The notes under the pieces: model-generated | Database searches by the model: none | Seen by the model: only the letters and a program-made list of their open reading frames with translations | Told to the model about the DNA's origin: nothing | Made by a program: the position numbers and the translations under genes | Assembly (NCBI RefSeq): GCF_004514475.2 | Contig: NZ_MYFO02000002.1 | Coordinates: 496,001-560,000 of the forward strand | Source: Paenibacillus athensensis | GTDB taxonomy: Bacteria > Bacillota > Bacilli > Paenibacillales > NBRC-103111 | Direction: 5' to 3' | Length of the DNA stretch: 64,000 nucleotides | Part shown: in pieces, positions 36,677 through 45,606 of the stretch | Layout: every line of letters starts with the position of its first letter | How positions within the stretch are numbered: position 1 is the stretch's first letter

Positions 36677-38227
36677 TCACCTTTTTTTCGTTTGACTTAT
36701 CCGCTTCTGATCCGGGCTTTGAGTCAGCCTCGGTCGGGAATTCATAAACATGACAGGGGCGCGCAAAATCAAATCTTTCCAGTCCTTGGCGAAGAAGGGG
36801 GCAAACGGCGTTGAATAGGGAATGCCGAAGCTTTTGAGATTGACCAGATGCACATTGATCATCACGTACGCCATAATGACGCCGAACAAGCCCATCACCG
36901 ACGCGGCCAGCATGATGCCGAAGCGGAGTATGCGCAGCGAAATTGCAAACGAGTAAGACGGCAGGGCAAAGGATGCAATCGCCGTCACCGCTACAACGAT
37001 GACCATAATCGGACTGACGATGCCGGCAGCGACGGCGGCTTCACCAATGACAAGCCCACCGACGATGCCGATCGTCTGGCCGATCGGCTTGGGCAAGCGT
37101 AGCCCCGCTTCGCGCAGCAGCTCCAGTGTAATTTCCATCATGAACGCCTCAATCACAGCGGGGAACGGCACGCCTTCGCGTGCTCCAGCAATCGAGAAAG
37201 CAAGCCGCGACGGGATCATGCCGTGGTGGAACTCCAGCAGCGCAATGTACAGTGACGGCAGGAACGTTGCCATAAAGGCGGCCATCAGCCGCAGAATTCG
37301 GGTCAGCGTAGAAATCAGCCAGTGCTGGTAGTAGTCTTCGGGCGACTGGAAGCAGGAAGAAAGCGTGATCGGCAGGACGAGCGCAAACGGGTCTCCGTCC
37401 ACAAGAACGGCTACGCGGCCCTGCAGCAGCGCTCCGGAAACCTTGTCCGGTCGCTCGGTGTTCAGCACAAGGGGAAACGGCGTCAGGAAGCTGTCGGCAA
37501 TCCATTGCTCGACGTAACCGGAGCCCTCCACGTCGTCTATATCAATCGTATCCAGCCGTCGCTTCAGCTCGGGGACGAGCGCGGGATGCACAACGCCGTC
37601 GATATAAGCGATCATAACCTCGCGCCGCGCACGCCGTCCGATGCGTTGAATGTCAAAGCATAAATTGACATCGCGTATACGGCGTCGCAACAGCGACGTA
37701 TTCGTGCGCAAATCCTCGGTAAAACCGATACGCGGACCGCGGATGATCGATTCTGTCTGCGGTTCTTCGAGCGCGCGGGTTTTCCAGCCGCGGCTGCCGA
37801 CGACCAAACCGCAGTCCGCGCCGTCGGCCACAAGCAGCGTATCCCCGGATAACACGGCCAGCAAGCCGTCGTCGAGCGTTGTGACATGATCGAGCTCAAA
37901 GGCAGTGAGCACCTCGCGCTCCACCGTTTCGAGTAACCGGACGCCATCCTCGTCGGCGGCGCAATAATGAATCAGCGGCTTGAGCACCTGCTCGTTGATC
38001 AGCGCGGCATCCACCATCCCGTCAATGCAAAAGAGAGCGAACGGACAAGCGGCGCTGCCGACCGTAAATTCGCGCACAATCAGATCGTTGGGGGAATGCA
38101 GTGCGGTGCGGACCGCTGCAAGCGTCTCAGCCAGACTAGGCGGAATCGGCGTTCCGGGCGAAGGTCCCGCTGCCGCGGCTTGCGCTGTGCGGGCAATCGC
38201 CCTGCGAAAAAAGAGCTGTTTGAACAT
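36677..38227 (-). CDS. GerA-family germinant receptor A subunit
   Basis: 516 residues. A large soluble N-terminal half (VREFTVGSAACPFALFCIDG and the GPRIGFTEDLRTNTSLLRRR signature) is followed by four or five membrane helices with the family stretch GMIPSRLAFSIAGAREGVPF. I chose the second of two close ATGs because GGAGGG lies seven bases before it; the first touches the ribosome site. First gene of the A-B-C-small gene operon. The germinant it senses cannot be told from sequence. Confidence 0.94.
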   Translation of the reverse strand: MFKQLFFRRAIARTAQAAAAGPSPGTPIPPSLAETLAAVRTALHSPNDLIVREFTVGSAACPFALFCIDGMVDAALINEQVLKPLIHYCAADEDGVRLLETVEREVLTAFELDHVTTLDDGLLAVLSGDTLLVADGADCGLVVGSRGWKTRALEEPQTESIIRGPRIGFTEDLRTNTSLLRRRIRDVNLCFDIQRIGRRARREVMIAYIDGVVHPALVPELKRRLDTIDIDDVEGSGYVEQWIADSFLTPFPLVLNTERPDKVSGALLQGRVAVLVDGDPFALVLPITLSSCFQSPEDYYQHWLISTLTRILRLMAAFMATFLPSLYIALLEFHHGMIPSRLAFSIAGAREGVPFPAVIEAFMMEITLELLREAGLRLPKPIGQTIGIVGGLVIGEAAVAAGIVSPIMVIVVAVTAIASFALPSYSFAISLRILRFGIMLAASVMGLFGVIMAYVMINVHLVNLKSFGIPYSTPFAPFFAKDWKDLILRAPVMFMNSRPRLTQSPDQKRISQTKKR

Positions 38228-38331
38228 GTTCATCCCTCCGTTCGGTACAGTCGTTTTACTATTTGCTATTTCTGGATTTGTTAACCGGATTCCACAAAGC
38301 CAATGGATATTTTTAAAGAAAATCAGCATCT

Positions 38332-38349
38332 TCAGAAAACGATTTCTGA
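38332..38349. promoter_or_regulatory. Perfect dyad TCAGAAA-ACGA-TTTCTGA in the gerA/response regulator intergenic region
   Basis: An 18-base site with seven-base arms and a four-base centre. Its core GAAAACGATTTC recurs exactly 100 bases downstream (38435), so both may be operators for one regulator. Confidence 0.5.
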
Positions 38350-38433
38350 TAAAAAGAACAATGGAAAGTTAAAAATGACAGCGTTATTTACTTGAATTAG
38401 AGAAAATTGGCATATTTTTTTGTCGAAATTATC

Positions 38434-38447
38434 GGAAAACGATTTCC
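38434..38447. promoter_or_regulatory. Second dyad GGAAA-ACGA-TTTCC overlapping a -35 element
   Basis: It has the same 12-base core as the dyad at 38332. It covers the -35 hexamer of the candidate promoter for the response regulator at 38542. Confidence 0.5.
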
Positions 38448-38471
38448 AAATTCCGTGAAATAAGCTAGAAT
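38443..38471 (+). promoter_or_regulatory. Candidate sigma-A promoter of the second response regulator and kinase
   Basis: TTTCCA, a 17-base spacer and TAGAAT lie 70 bases before the start codon. Confidence 0.45.
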
Positions 38472-38541
38472 ACAAGTATCAGCTGAAATAGACGGGAGGA
38501 GCAGCTTCACGTAATGCGATGTATGAAAGGGGGAACCGATA

Positions 38542-39102
38542 ATGATACGAGTGATGCTGGTAGAGGATGATCCGTTTTGGATCGAACATTTGCAGACCGA
38601 GCTCGGACAAGAGGAGGACCTTCGCGTCATCCGGGTTGCAACCACCCGTGAGGAAGCGGTAGAAGCTGTGCGCAAGCTGGCCATTGACGTCGTTTTGATG
38701 GATGTCAACCTGACCGCAAACAACCTGGACGGCATTCAAGCGGTGCGTGAGATTTCCCGGCTCGGGAAAACGAGAGTCATTATGCTGACATCCTTCACGG
38801 AAAAAACGATCATTCTGGAATCGCTCAAAAATGGCGCCGTCAACTACATCACCAAGGAGCATTACCGCGATATCGTATTTGCGATTCGCAACGCCCATGC
38901 GAATCAGTCGCCAATTCATGCCAGCGCCGCAGGCGCGCTGCTCAAGGAGCTGCGCCTGAAGGAGCTGACGCCGACAGAGCGGATTGTTTACGACCTGCGC
39001 GAGCAGGGGTTAAGCAAATCGGATATCGCCGTTCGGCTGCAGCGTTCCATCGAAACCGTCAAAAGCCAGTTCAAGAACATTTCGAAAAAACTGTACCGCT
39101 AA
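38542..39102 (+). CDS. Response regulator, NarL/LuxR-like (paired with downstream kinase)
   Basis: 186 residues. The receiver domain has VMLVEDD, phospho-Asp in VVLMDVNLT, Thr/Ser in MLTSF and Lys in ITKEHYRD. The short C-terminal helix-turn-helix (LTPTERIVYDLREQGLSKSD, then RSIETVKSQFKNI) is LuxR-like. It lies 27 bases before a histidine kinase gene and so probably receives phosphate from it. AAGGGGGA precedes the ATG. Two dyads lie upstream and may be its own binding sites. Confidence 0.92.
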   Translation: MIRVMLVEDDPFWIEHLQTELGQEEDLRVIRVATTREEAVEAVRKLAIDVVLMDVNLTANNLDGIQAVREISRLGKTRVIMLTSFTEKTIILESLKNGAVNYITKEHYRDIVFAIRNAHANQSPIHASAAGALLKELRLKELTPTERIVYDLREQGLSKSDIAVRLQRSIETVKSQFKNISKKLYR

Positions 39103-39129
39103 CCTATCCGAAACAATGGAGATGAGGCG

Positions 39130-40974
39130 ATGAAAGGAAGCCGTATCGCGGCTTTATTGGCCGTGTTTCTGTTAGTTGCGCTTCCGCAGCTGCCGGCTGC
39201 CGCTTCCCCGGACGCTTCCCCAGAAGCCAAGCTGTCCGGCGGCATTCAACTGGACCGCGGCTGGGAGTACCGCTGGAGCGAATCGGACGATTGGCGGCGG
39301 CTACAGCGCTTGTCCGAACCGCCGCAGCGCGAGCGCCGGACCTCCGTGTGGCTGAAGACGAGGCTGCCCGAACAGCGGTTTCCGGAAGCTACGCTGTATG
39401 TGAAGGACATCGAGCAGTCGTACGAGGTGTTTTTGGACGGTCGGTCGCTTCGCACCGTCGGCGATGTCAGCGGAGAGAAGCGCTTCACCGGCTATGAGCT
39501 CAATCTGATTCCGCTCGATTCGGATTATGCAGGCAAGGAAATCGTTTTCCATATTGTTTCCGATTATTCGCAGATTGGCTTGTTCGGCGGTGCGGAGCTG
39601 AATTCGCGTTCGGCGCTGATCGAGCGAATGGTGCGGTCCGACGCTGTGCGCATCGGATTTGCGTTCCTTTACGTGCTTGTCGGCATCTTTTTTATGTTTT
39701 TGTTTCTCAAGGATAGGCAGAAAGCGTATTGGTGCTTCGGCTTTTTTTTGATATTCATGGGTCTGTGGATCGTTGCGCGTACGGAATCGAGATTTTTGCT
39801 CTGGGATGCGCCCGCTTTTTGGCTGGACTGCCGGATCTATGCGATTTATCTGGTGCCCGTATTTTTCGTGCAATTCTACGAATGCTTGCTGGGAGAGGGC
39901 TATCGCAAGCTGAGCAGACGCATTTGGCAGCTGCATTTGCTCTATGCCGTAGGGGCGGCTGTAGCTGTTGAGTGCCGTCTGGTGCCGATCATGAACACGC
40001 TCGTACCGTTTGATATTTTGCTGCTGCTGAGCATTTTGTACACGATTACGTTCGGCATTGTCAAATCGCTGCAGGGCAGCAGCGAAGCGAAAATATTTTC
40101 CCTCGGCGTCATTACCTTTGCGCTGACTTCGGCTTACGACATCCTGAACACGCTTGGGCTTGTCAAATGGTCGCAGCCGATCAGCCACTGGGGTTTGTTT
40201 ATTTTCGTCGTCAGCATGGTGTTTATATTGGGCCGGCAGTTTTTGCGATACGGCATTATCGGAGCGACGCTGAATTTCCGCAAGGAGCAGATGGAGCAGA
40301 CGATGCGGGCAATGACCACCGGAACGGCAATGATGAATCATATGATCAAAAACGAAATTACAAAAATCAATTTTCTGGCCGGACGCATCAAGGATGCAAT
40401 GGCCGAGCGCCACTATGAGCAAGCCGATCGCTCGGTGGATTCGATTTTTTTTACCGTGCAGCATTTGAAGGAAATGGTTGACAAAATTAAGGAACGGACA
40501 GCGGAAATTCATCTGAACGAAATGGTGTGCGAGGTCGAGGCGCTGGTCGAGCAAGCGGTGTCGTCCGTGCAGCCGTATCTGGAGCAAAAAAACGTCGAGC
40601 TGGTCAGGGAGCTCAAGGATAAGGGTATCCTGCGCTGCGATCCGTGGTATTTGAGCGATGCGATTGTCAATATTTGCTTGAATGCCGTCGAGGCGGTTGA
40701 GCCCGGCGAAGGAAAAATTGCGCTGAAGGTATGGCGTTCGCGCAAGGAGCTGCTGCTGGAGATCCGCGATAACGGCTGCGGTATTCCCGAAGCGTATGTC
40801 AGACGGGTGCTTGAACCGTTTTTTTCTACCAAAAATCGCAAGGACAACCACGGGCTTGGTCTGAGCTATTGCTACAATGTGGTCCGCAAGCATGGCGGAA
40901 CGCTCGATATTCAAAGCCGCGTGCAGAGCGGCACGTCGGTGACGATACGCTTGCCGGCCAAAGCGGGCTCGTAG
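39130..40974 (+). CDS. 7TM-DISM sensor histidine kinase
   Basis: 614 residues. A signal peptide (about 1-25) leads to an extracellular jelly-roll-like domain (7TMR-DISMED2 type, about 35-165), then seven membrane helices (about 175-385), a dimerisation helix with His404 (MMNHMIKNEITK), and an ATPase domain with N box NICLNAVEAV, G1 DNGCGIP and G2 HGLGLSYC. Extracellular DISMED2 domains are thought to bind carbohydrate-like ligands. It forms a two-component pair with the gene just upstream and ends before a terminator. Confidence 0.9.
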   Translation: MKGSRIAALLAVFLLVALPQLPAAASPDASPEAKLSGGIQLDRGWEYRWSESDDWRRLQRLSEPPQRERRTSVWLKTRLPEQRFPEATLYVKDIEQSYEVFLDGRSLRTVGDVSGEKRFTGYELNLIPLDSDYAGKEIVFHIVSDYSQIGLFGGAELNSRSALIERMVRSDAVRIGFAFLYVLVGIFFMFLFLKDRQKAYWCFGFFLIFMGLWIVARTESRFLLWDAPAFWLDCRIYAIYLVPVFFVQFYECLLGEGYRKLSRRIWQLHLLYAVGAAVAVECRLVPIMNTLVPFDILLLLSILYTITFGIVKSLQGSSEAKIFSLGVITFALTSAYDILNTLGLVKWSQPISHWGLFIFVVSMVFILGRQFLRYGIIGATLNFRKEQMEQTMRAMTTGTAMMNHMIKNEITKINFLAGRIKDAMAERHYEQADRSVDSIFFTVQHLKEMVDKIKERTAEIHLNEMVCEVEALVEQAVSSVQPYLEQKNVELVRELKDKGILRCDPWYLSDAIVNICLNAVEAVEPGEGKIALKVWRSRKELLLEIRDNGCGIPEAYVRRVLEPFFSTKNRKDNHGLGLSYCYNVVRKHGGTLDIQSRVQSGTSVTIRLPAKAGS

Positions 40975-41025
40975 GTGATCGGCAAAACGCAGGAAATAAG
41001 GGAATAACGCAGGAAACGGCCTTGG

Positions 41026-41044
41026 ACGACGGGGTCGTTTTTTT
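41026..41044 (+). terminator. Terminator after the histidine kinase
   Basis: ACGAC / GTCGT with a three-base loop, followed by seven Ts. It separates the two-component pair from the six-gene operon; the leader 41045-41269 shows no other clear feature. Confidence 0.65.
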
Positions 41045-41269
41045 ATTTTGCGTCGTAAGCTACGGCAAGGGTAAGGGGAAATGGAGGGGCTAAGGAGCCC
41101 GATGAAAGGAATTTTGTCGTTCGCGTCGAAACCAAACAAATTGAAAACCGCGGCTGCTTCACAAACCGCGTGCGGCAAGGTACTAGGCGAAAATAGTACT
41201 ATCCGGCAACAGCAAACTTTTTAGACAATAAGAGTACACTGATTTTCTTGAACTGACGGAGGATGAAGC

Positions 41270-42271
41270 ATGCTGACTCGCGACGTTAAAATAGAAGGAA
41301 CGGGCAAATATTTGCCCCGAAAAGCCGTTTCGGCGGAGGAAATGGACCGGCGTCTCGGCGTGGCCGAGGGTTGGGTGCGCAAAAAAACAGATGTCGCTGT
41401 GCGATATTTTGCCGATGAATCGGAAAGCGCCGCATATATGGGCGCAAGAGCGGCCGAAGCCGCTTTGGCTGCGGCGGGCCTGGGCTTCGCCGACATCGAT
41501 TGTCTCGTCTGCGCGAGCGGCACGATGGTGCAGCCGATCCCGTGCACGGCGTCGCTGATTCAAGAGGCGCTCGGCGAGCTGCATGCCGGCGTACCGGCGT
41601 TTGATCTGAATGCGACCTGTCTGAGCTTTGTCGCCGCGCTTGATATGCTGAGCTGCTTGATCGAAGCGGGCAGGTACAGGCGGGTGCTGCTGGTGTCGTC
41701 CGAGATCGCTTCCAAGGGCTTGAACTATAAGCAAAAAGAAAGCGCGGCGCTGTTCGGCGACGGCGCTTGCGCCGTTGTGCTCGGCCGCAGTGGGCCTGGT
41801 GAGCAGTCGCGTATTTTGCATGCGCAGCTGGAGACGCACAGCGCGGGAGCGCACTTGTCGGAAATCCGCGGCGGCGGCAGCAGGCTGCACGCCAGCGACC
41901 GCAGTGAGGCTAATGTCGATGATTATTTGTTTGATATGGACGGCGAAGCGATTTATCGGATGGCTTCGCGTTTGCTGCCGGCATTTGTGGACCGCTTGCT
42001 GGCCGGAGCGGGAATCCGCATGCGCGATTTGCGTTTGGTGGTGCCTCATCAGGGCAGTGCAATGGCCATGCGGCTGCTGCGTCGCAAGCTGGGCATCGCC
42101 GAGGAGCAGCTGATGTATATTGCCCGCGACCACGGCAACACGATTGCCGCCTCCATTCCGATGGGCCTGCACGAAGCGGTGCGCCAGGGCCGGATCTCGC
42201 GCGGCGACAAGGTGCTGCTGCTCGGCACGTCGGCCGGCTTTTCGCTGGGAGGCGTCGCGCTTGCGTACTGA
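41270..42271 (+). CDS. 3-oxoacyl-ACP synthase III-like condensing enzyme
   Basis: 333 residues with the thiolase/KAS III fold and a complete catalytic triad: Cys117 (NATCLSF), His260 (VPHQGSA) and Asn290 (DHGNTIAASIP). Such enzymes perform decarboxylative or non-decarboxylative Claisen condensations of acyl-CoA or acyl-ACP, as in FabH or OleA. No acyl carrier protein gene or other fatty-acid genes are nearby, so a special acyl product is more likely than housekeeping lipid synthesis. GGAGG lies eight bases upstream. First gene of a six-gene operon in which every junction overlaps. Confidence 0.88.
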   Translation: MLTRDVKIEGTGKYLPRKAVSAEEMDRRLGVAEGWVRKKTDVAVRYFADESESAAYMGARAAEAALAAAGLGFADIDCLVCASGTMVQPIPCTASLIQEALGELHAGVPAFDLNATCLSFVAALDMLSCLIEAGRYRRVLLVSSEIASKGLNYKQKESAALFGDGACAVVLGRSGPGEQSRILHAQLETHSAGAHLSEIRGGGSRLHASDRSEANVDDYLFDMDGEAIYRMASRLLPAFVDRLLAGAGIRMRDLRLVVPHQGSAMAMRLLRRKLGIAEEQLMYIARDHGNTIAASIPMGLHEAVRQGRISRGDKVLLLGTSAGFSLGGVALAY

Positions 42272-43481
42272 CGGTCCCGGCGTGTTGCTGACCGGCGGCC
42301 GCGCGCCTGCGGCGCTGGAGCTGGCCCGGGCGCTGGCGGAAGGGGGCTGGCGCGTGCATGCGGCGGAAAGCCTCAGCCGCCATCTGTGCCGCGCTTCCCG
42401 CGCCGTGGCGGGCAGCCATCGCGTGCCGGCTCCGGCGGAGGACCCGGGCCGCTATGCAGCCGCGCTCGCCGAACTGGCAACGCGCGAAGGGCTTGGCGCG
42501 CTGGTCCCGGCATGCGAGGAGGTTTTTCATATCGCCCGCTATGCGCAGCAGCTGGCGGCGAGCGGCTGCCGGGTGCTGGCGGCTCCGCTGACGGCGCTGG
42601 CGCGGCTGCACAGCAAGTGGGCGTTCATCCGGCTCGCGGCAAGCTACGGCTTCGACGTGCCGCACACGCGGCTGCTGACCTCACCTGCCGCTTGGCGCGA
42701 GGCCGTGGAGCAGACGGATGAACGGCTTGTGCTCAAGCCGGTGTATTCGCGCTTCGCCGCGAACGTGACGTTTGTAGGCGCTATGCCGGGAATACCCGCA
42801 AAGCGCGGGGCGGTTGGCGTTTCACCCGCGGATCATTTGATACCGCCTGTGTCCGAGCGTTATCCGTGGGTGGCGCAGCAGTATGTCGCCGGCCGGGAAC
42901 TGTGTGCATACGCGATCGCGCACGAGGGGAGGCTGGCGGCTTTCGCTGTGTACGAATCGTTTTACCGGGCGGGACGTGGAGCCACGGTGTACTTTGAGGC
43001 GCTCCCTCATGCGGCGCTGCGGGAATGGGTAGGGCGCTTCGTGGCGCTGGAGCGCTTTAGCGGACAAATCGCCTTTGATTTTATCGAAACGCCGGAGGGA
43101 CGACTGTACCCGCTGGAATGTAATCCGCGGGCGACCAGCGGCGTGCATTTGTTCCGCGGCGACGGAGCGCGGCTTGCTGCAGCGCTGCTTGCGCCGGAGC
43201 GGCTTGACGGTGTGTGCTTGCAGCCGCGGGCCGGGGCGAAGGCGATGCTGACGCTGCCTATGCTCGCTTGCGGGCTGGCGGCGCAGCCAACGCCCCGCGG
43301 GGCGTTGCGCTGGCTCGGCAAGCTGCTGACGGCGCGCGATGCGGTGTTTCGCTGGCGTGATCCGCTGCCATATGCGGGCCAGCTAGGCCTGCTGGGCGAA
43401 TTAGCCCGCATAGGCCGCAAGCGCGGAGTCTCGCTGATGGCGGCATCGACACTCGACATGGAATGGAATGGTGATGCATGA
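42261..43481 (+). CDS. ATP-grasp domain ligase
   Basis: About 406 residues. An N-terminal Rossmann-like domain (VLLTGGRAPAALELARALAE) is followed by an ATP-grasp core: KWAFIRLAASYGFDVPHTRL, ERLVLKPVYS, QQYVAGRELCAYAI, and the metal-binding end GRLYPLECNPRATSGVH. It should join a carboxylate to an amine or another nucleophile through an acyl-phosphate. A TTG start at 42261 is proposed because GGGAGG lies eight bases before it inside the KAS III gene; a GTG at 42282 is the alternative. No canonical ATG fits. Confidence 0.82.
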   Translation: MRTDGPGVLLTGGRAPAALELARALAEGGWRVHAAESLSRHLCRASRAVAGSHRVPAPAEDPGRYAAALAELATREGLGALVPACEEVFHIARYAQQLAASGCRVLAAPLTALARLHSKWAFIRLAASYGFDVPHTRLLTSPAAWREAVEQTDERLVLKPVYSRFAANVTFVGAMPGIPAKRGAVGVSPADHLIPPVSERYPWVAQQYVAGRELCAYAIAHEGRLAAFAVYESFYRAGRGATVYFEALPHAALREWVGRFVALERFSGQIAFDFIETPEGRLYPLECNPRATSGVHLFRGDGARLAAALLAPERLDGVCLQPRAGAKAMLTLPMLACGLAAQPTPRGALRWLGKLLTARDAVFRWRDPLPYAGQLGLLGELARIGRKRGVSLMAASTLDMEWNGDA

Positions 43482-44473
43482 AGGCGTTAGTTACGGGAGG
43501 CACCGGCTTTTTGGGTGGACGGCTGGCCCGTCGTCTGCAGGCGCTGGGCTGGTCGGTGACCGCATTGGGGCGCAGCCTGGATGAAGGACGGCGGCTTGTC
43601 GAGGACGGCATTGTTTTTGCAGCGGGTGACGTGCGCGACGGGCGGCTGGTTGATCGTCTTTGCGTTGGGCAGGACGCCGTGTTTCATTGCGCTGCCTTGT
43701 CCGCGCCGTGGGGCGCTTATCGTGATTTTTATGAAACCAATGTCGGCGGCACCGAGCATGTGCTTGCCGGCTGCCGGCGTGCGGGAGGGCCGCGGCTGAT
43801 TTACGTCTCTACGCCAAGCGTATTGTTTGGTCACCGCGACCGGCTGAGCGTGGCTGAGTATGCCGCACCGTCCGCTGCACCAGTCAACGCGTATGCTCGC
43901 ACGAAATTGCTCGCCGAGCGGGCTGTGGCGTTGGCCTCGGCGGCGGGGCAGCCGGTGGTGACAGTGCGGCCGCGCGCCATATTCGGCCCCGGCGACCGGA
44001 CGATTTTCCCGCGGCTGATTGCAGCGAATCGTCGGCGCGGAGTGCCGCTAATCGGTGGCGGCCAGGCGCTGCTCGACTTAACCTATGTCGATAACGCCGT
44101 CGATGCGCTGCTGCTCTGTCAGGCGGCTCCTGCCGCGACCGTGCTCGGCCGGACGTTTCACATCACGAACGGCGAGCCGGTGCCGTTTGCGGCTGCGCTG
44201 CGAGAGCTGTTTACGCTGCTGGGCGAGCCGCTGCGCGAGCTGTCGCTACCGCTGGCTGCTGCGTATGGCATCGCTGCGGCGCTGGAGCTGGCCGCGCTGC
44301 TGACGCCCGGCCGTCCGGAGCCGCTGCTGACGCGAGCCGTCGTCTCGATGCTCGGCCGCTCGCAGACGCTGGACGTGTCGGCGGCCCGGCGCGACTTGGG
44401 CTACACGCCCAAAATCAGTGTCCGCGACGGCTTGGCGGCATACGCAAGGTGGTGGCGCGCATGCAAGAGCTGA
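43478..44473 (+). CDS. NAD(P)-dependent epimerase/3-beta-HSD-like dehydrogenase
   Basis: 331 residues of the extended SDR family. VTGGTGFLGGRLARRLQ binds the cofactor, STPSVLFG supplies the active-site Ser, and YARTKLLAE gives Tyr139 and Lys143. The overall pattern resembles 3-beta-hydroxysteroid dehydrogenase and OleD-type reductases, which reduce 2-alkyl-3-keto acids. It may thus act on the product of the condensing enzyme, which is inference. It starts within the stop of the ATP-grasp gene (ATGA). Confidence 0.86.
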   Translation: MKALVTGGTGFLGGRLARRLQALGWSVTALGRSLDEGRRLVEDGIVFAAGDVRDGRLVDRLCVGQDAVFHCAALSAPWGAYRDFYETNVGGTEHVLAGCRRAGGPRLIYVSTPSVLFGHRDRLSVAEYAAPSAAPVNAYARTKLLAERAVALASAAGQPVVTVRPRAIFGPGDRTIFPRLIAANRRRGVPLIGGGQALLDLTYVDNAVDALLLCQAAPAATVLGRTFHITNGEPVPFAAALRELFTLLGEPLRELSLPLAAAYGIAAALELAALLTPGRPEPLLTRAVVSMLGRSQTLDVSAARRDLGYTPKISVRDGLAAYARWWRACKS

Positions 44474-45606
44474 AGCCGGAGCAGCGACAGCAGGGCCGTG
44501 CCGGGGAAGCCGGGCTTGCCGCAGCTGCGGTAGGGCCGCACGGAGCTGACAGCCGCCGTTCGGCCGGCACCGCGCTGCGGGAGTCGCGCGCTGTGCGGTT
44601 GACCGCGGCAACGGGCGTCAGCGAGGTATCGGAACCGGAGCGTGCATCCGCGGTAACGGACGTCAACGAAGCATCGGAACCGTGTCGTGTGTCCGCGGCA
44701 ACAGGCGTCAGCGAAGCATCGGAACCGGAGCGTATCCCGGCTCCTGCGGCGTTCCTGCCGCCGATGCCGCGCGTCAAGCTGCGTCTGTTTGCCACGGGCT
44801 GCTGCACGCATCCCGAGTGGGTGACGCTGCGCGGAGGGTCGCTGCGCGTGGTACCGATTCCCGCGTTGTTTGCCTTGATCGAGCACCCCGAGCGGGGGCT
44901 GATCCTGTTCGACACCGGCTATGCCAGCCGGTTCTACAGCGAGACGAGCCGCTTGCCGCAGGCGCTCTACCGCTGGGTGACTCCCGTGCTGCACAGCACG
45001 TCGCAGGACGCCGTCCGCCAGCTTGCCGAGCTCGGCGTCAAGCCCGATGACGTCAGCGTTGTCGTCATCTCGCATTTTCACGCCGACCACATCGCCGGTC
45101 TGCGTGATTTTCCGTCCGCGCAGCTGCTGTACCGGCAAGCCGCCTTTGACGCCGTGCAGCCGCTTCGCGGGCTGCGCGCCGTCCGGGCGGCCTATTTGCC
45201 GGGCCTCTTGCCGGACGATTTTGCCGCGCGCGCCCGCCCGATCGACGGCGCGCCCGCCGCGCAGCTGCCGCAGCTGCCTTTCGGCCCGGCGCTGGACATC
45301 CTCGGCGACGGCAGCCTGCTCGCCGTGGATTTGCCCGGCCACGCGGCCGGGCAGATCGGGCTGCTGCTGGCGACGGACCGCGGACCGCGGTTATTGTGCG
45401 CCGACGCAGCCTGGTCCAGCGCGGCGTTCCGAGAGAACCGGCCGCCGCACGCATTGGCAGGTCTGATCATGCCAAGCCGCGCCGATTACCGCCGCAGCTT
45501 CGCTGCGCTGGTCCAGACGCATCGTGCTTACCCCGACCTGCTCATTTTGCCTTCGCATTGTATGGAGGCGCGGCAGCGTTTTGTGGAAGGAGGCGAGCCG
45601 CTGTGA
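44461..45606 (+). CDS. Metallo-beta-lactamase-fold hydrolase with repetitive N-terminal extension
   Basis: 381 residues. The catalytic domain starts near residue 102 (RVKLRLFATGCCTHPEW) and has the zinc motif HFHADH (His205, His207, Asp209, His210), a later VDLPGHAAGQ and a final LPSHCME. The fold resembles quorum-quenching lactonases and related hydrolases. The first 100 residues are low complexity and carry three 15-residue repeats, so the mature enzyme may begin later, but no internal start has a ribosome site. It overlaps the SDR gene by 13 bases and the next gene by four (GTGA). Confidence 0.84.
   Translation: MQELKPEQRQQGRAGEAGLAAAAVGPHGADSRRSAGTALRESRAVRLTAATGVSEVSEPERASAVTDVNEASEPCRVSAATGVSEASEPERIPAPAAFLPPMPRVKLRLFATGCCTHPEWVTLRGGSLRVVPIPALFALIEHPERGLILFDTGYASRFYSETSRLPQALYRWVTPVLHSTSQDAVRQLAELGVKPDDVSVVVISHFHADHIAGLRDFPSAQLLYRQAAFDAVQPLRGLRAVRAAYLPGLLPDDFAARARPIDGAPAAQLPQLPFGPALDILGDGSLLAVDLPGHAAGQIGLLLATDRGPRLLCADAAWSSAAFRENRPPHALAGLIMPSRADYRRSFAALVQTHRAYPDLLILPSHCMEARQRFVEGGEPL
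44616..44750 (+). repeat. 45-bp tandem repeat in the metallo-hydrolase N-terminus
   Basis: Three copies of a 15-residue unit (VSEVSEPERASAVTD and variants), all in frame. Confidence 0.75.

Noticed and set aside
42120-42260. Longer N-terminus for the ATP-grasp protein from an ATG at 42120
   Set aside because: The extension is Arg-rich out-of-frame KAS III sequence with no ribosome site; TTG 42261 has GGGAGG at the right distance.
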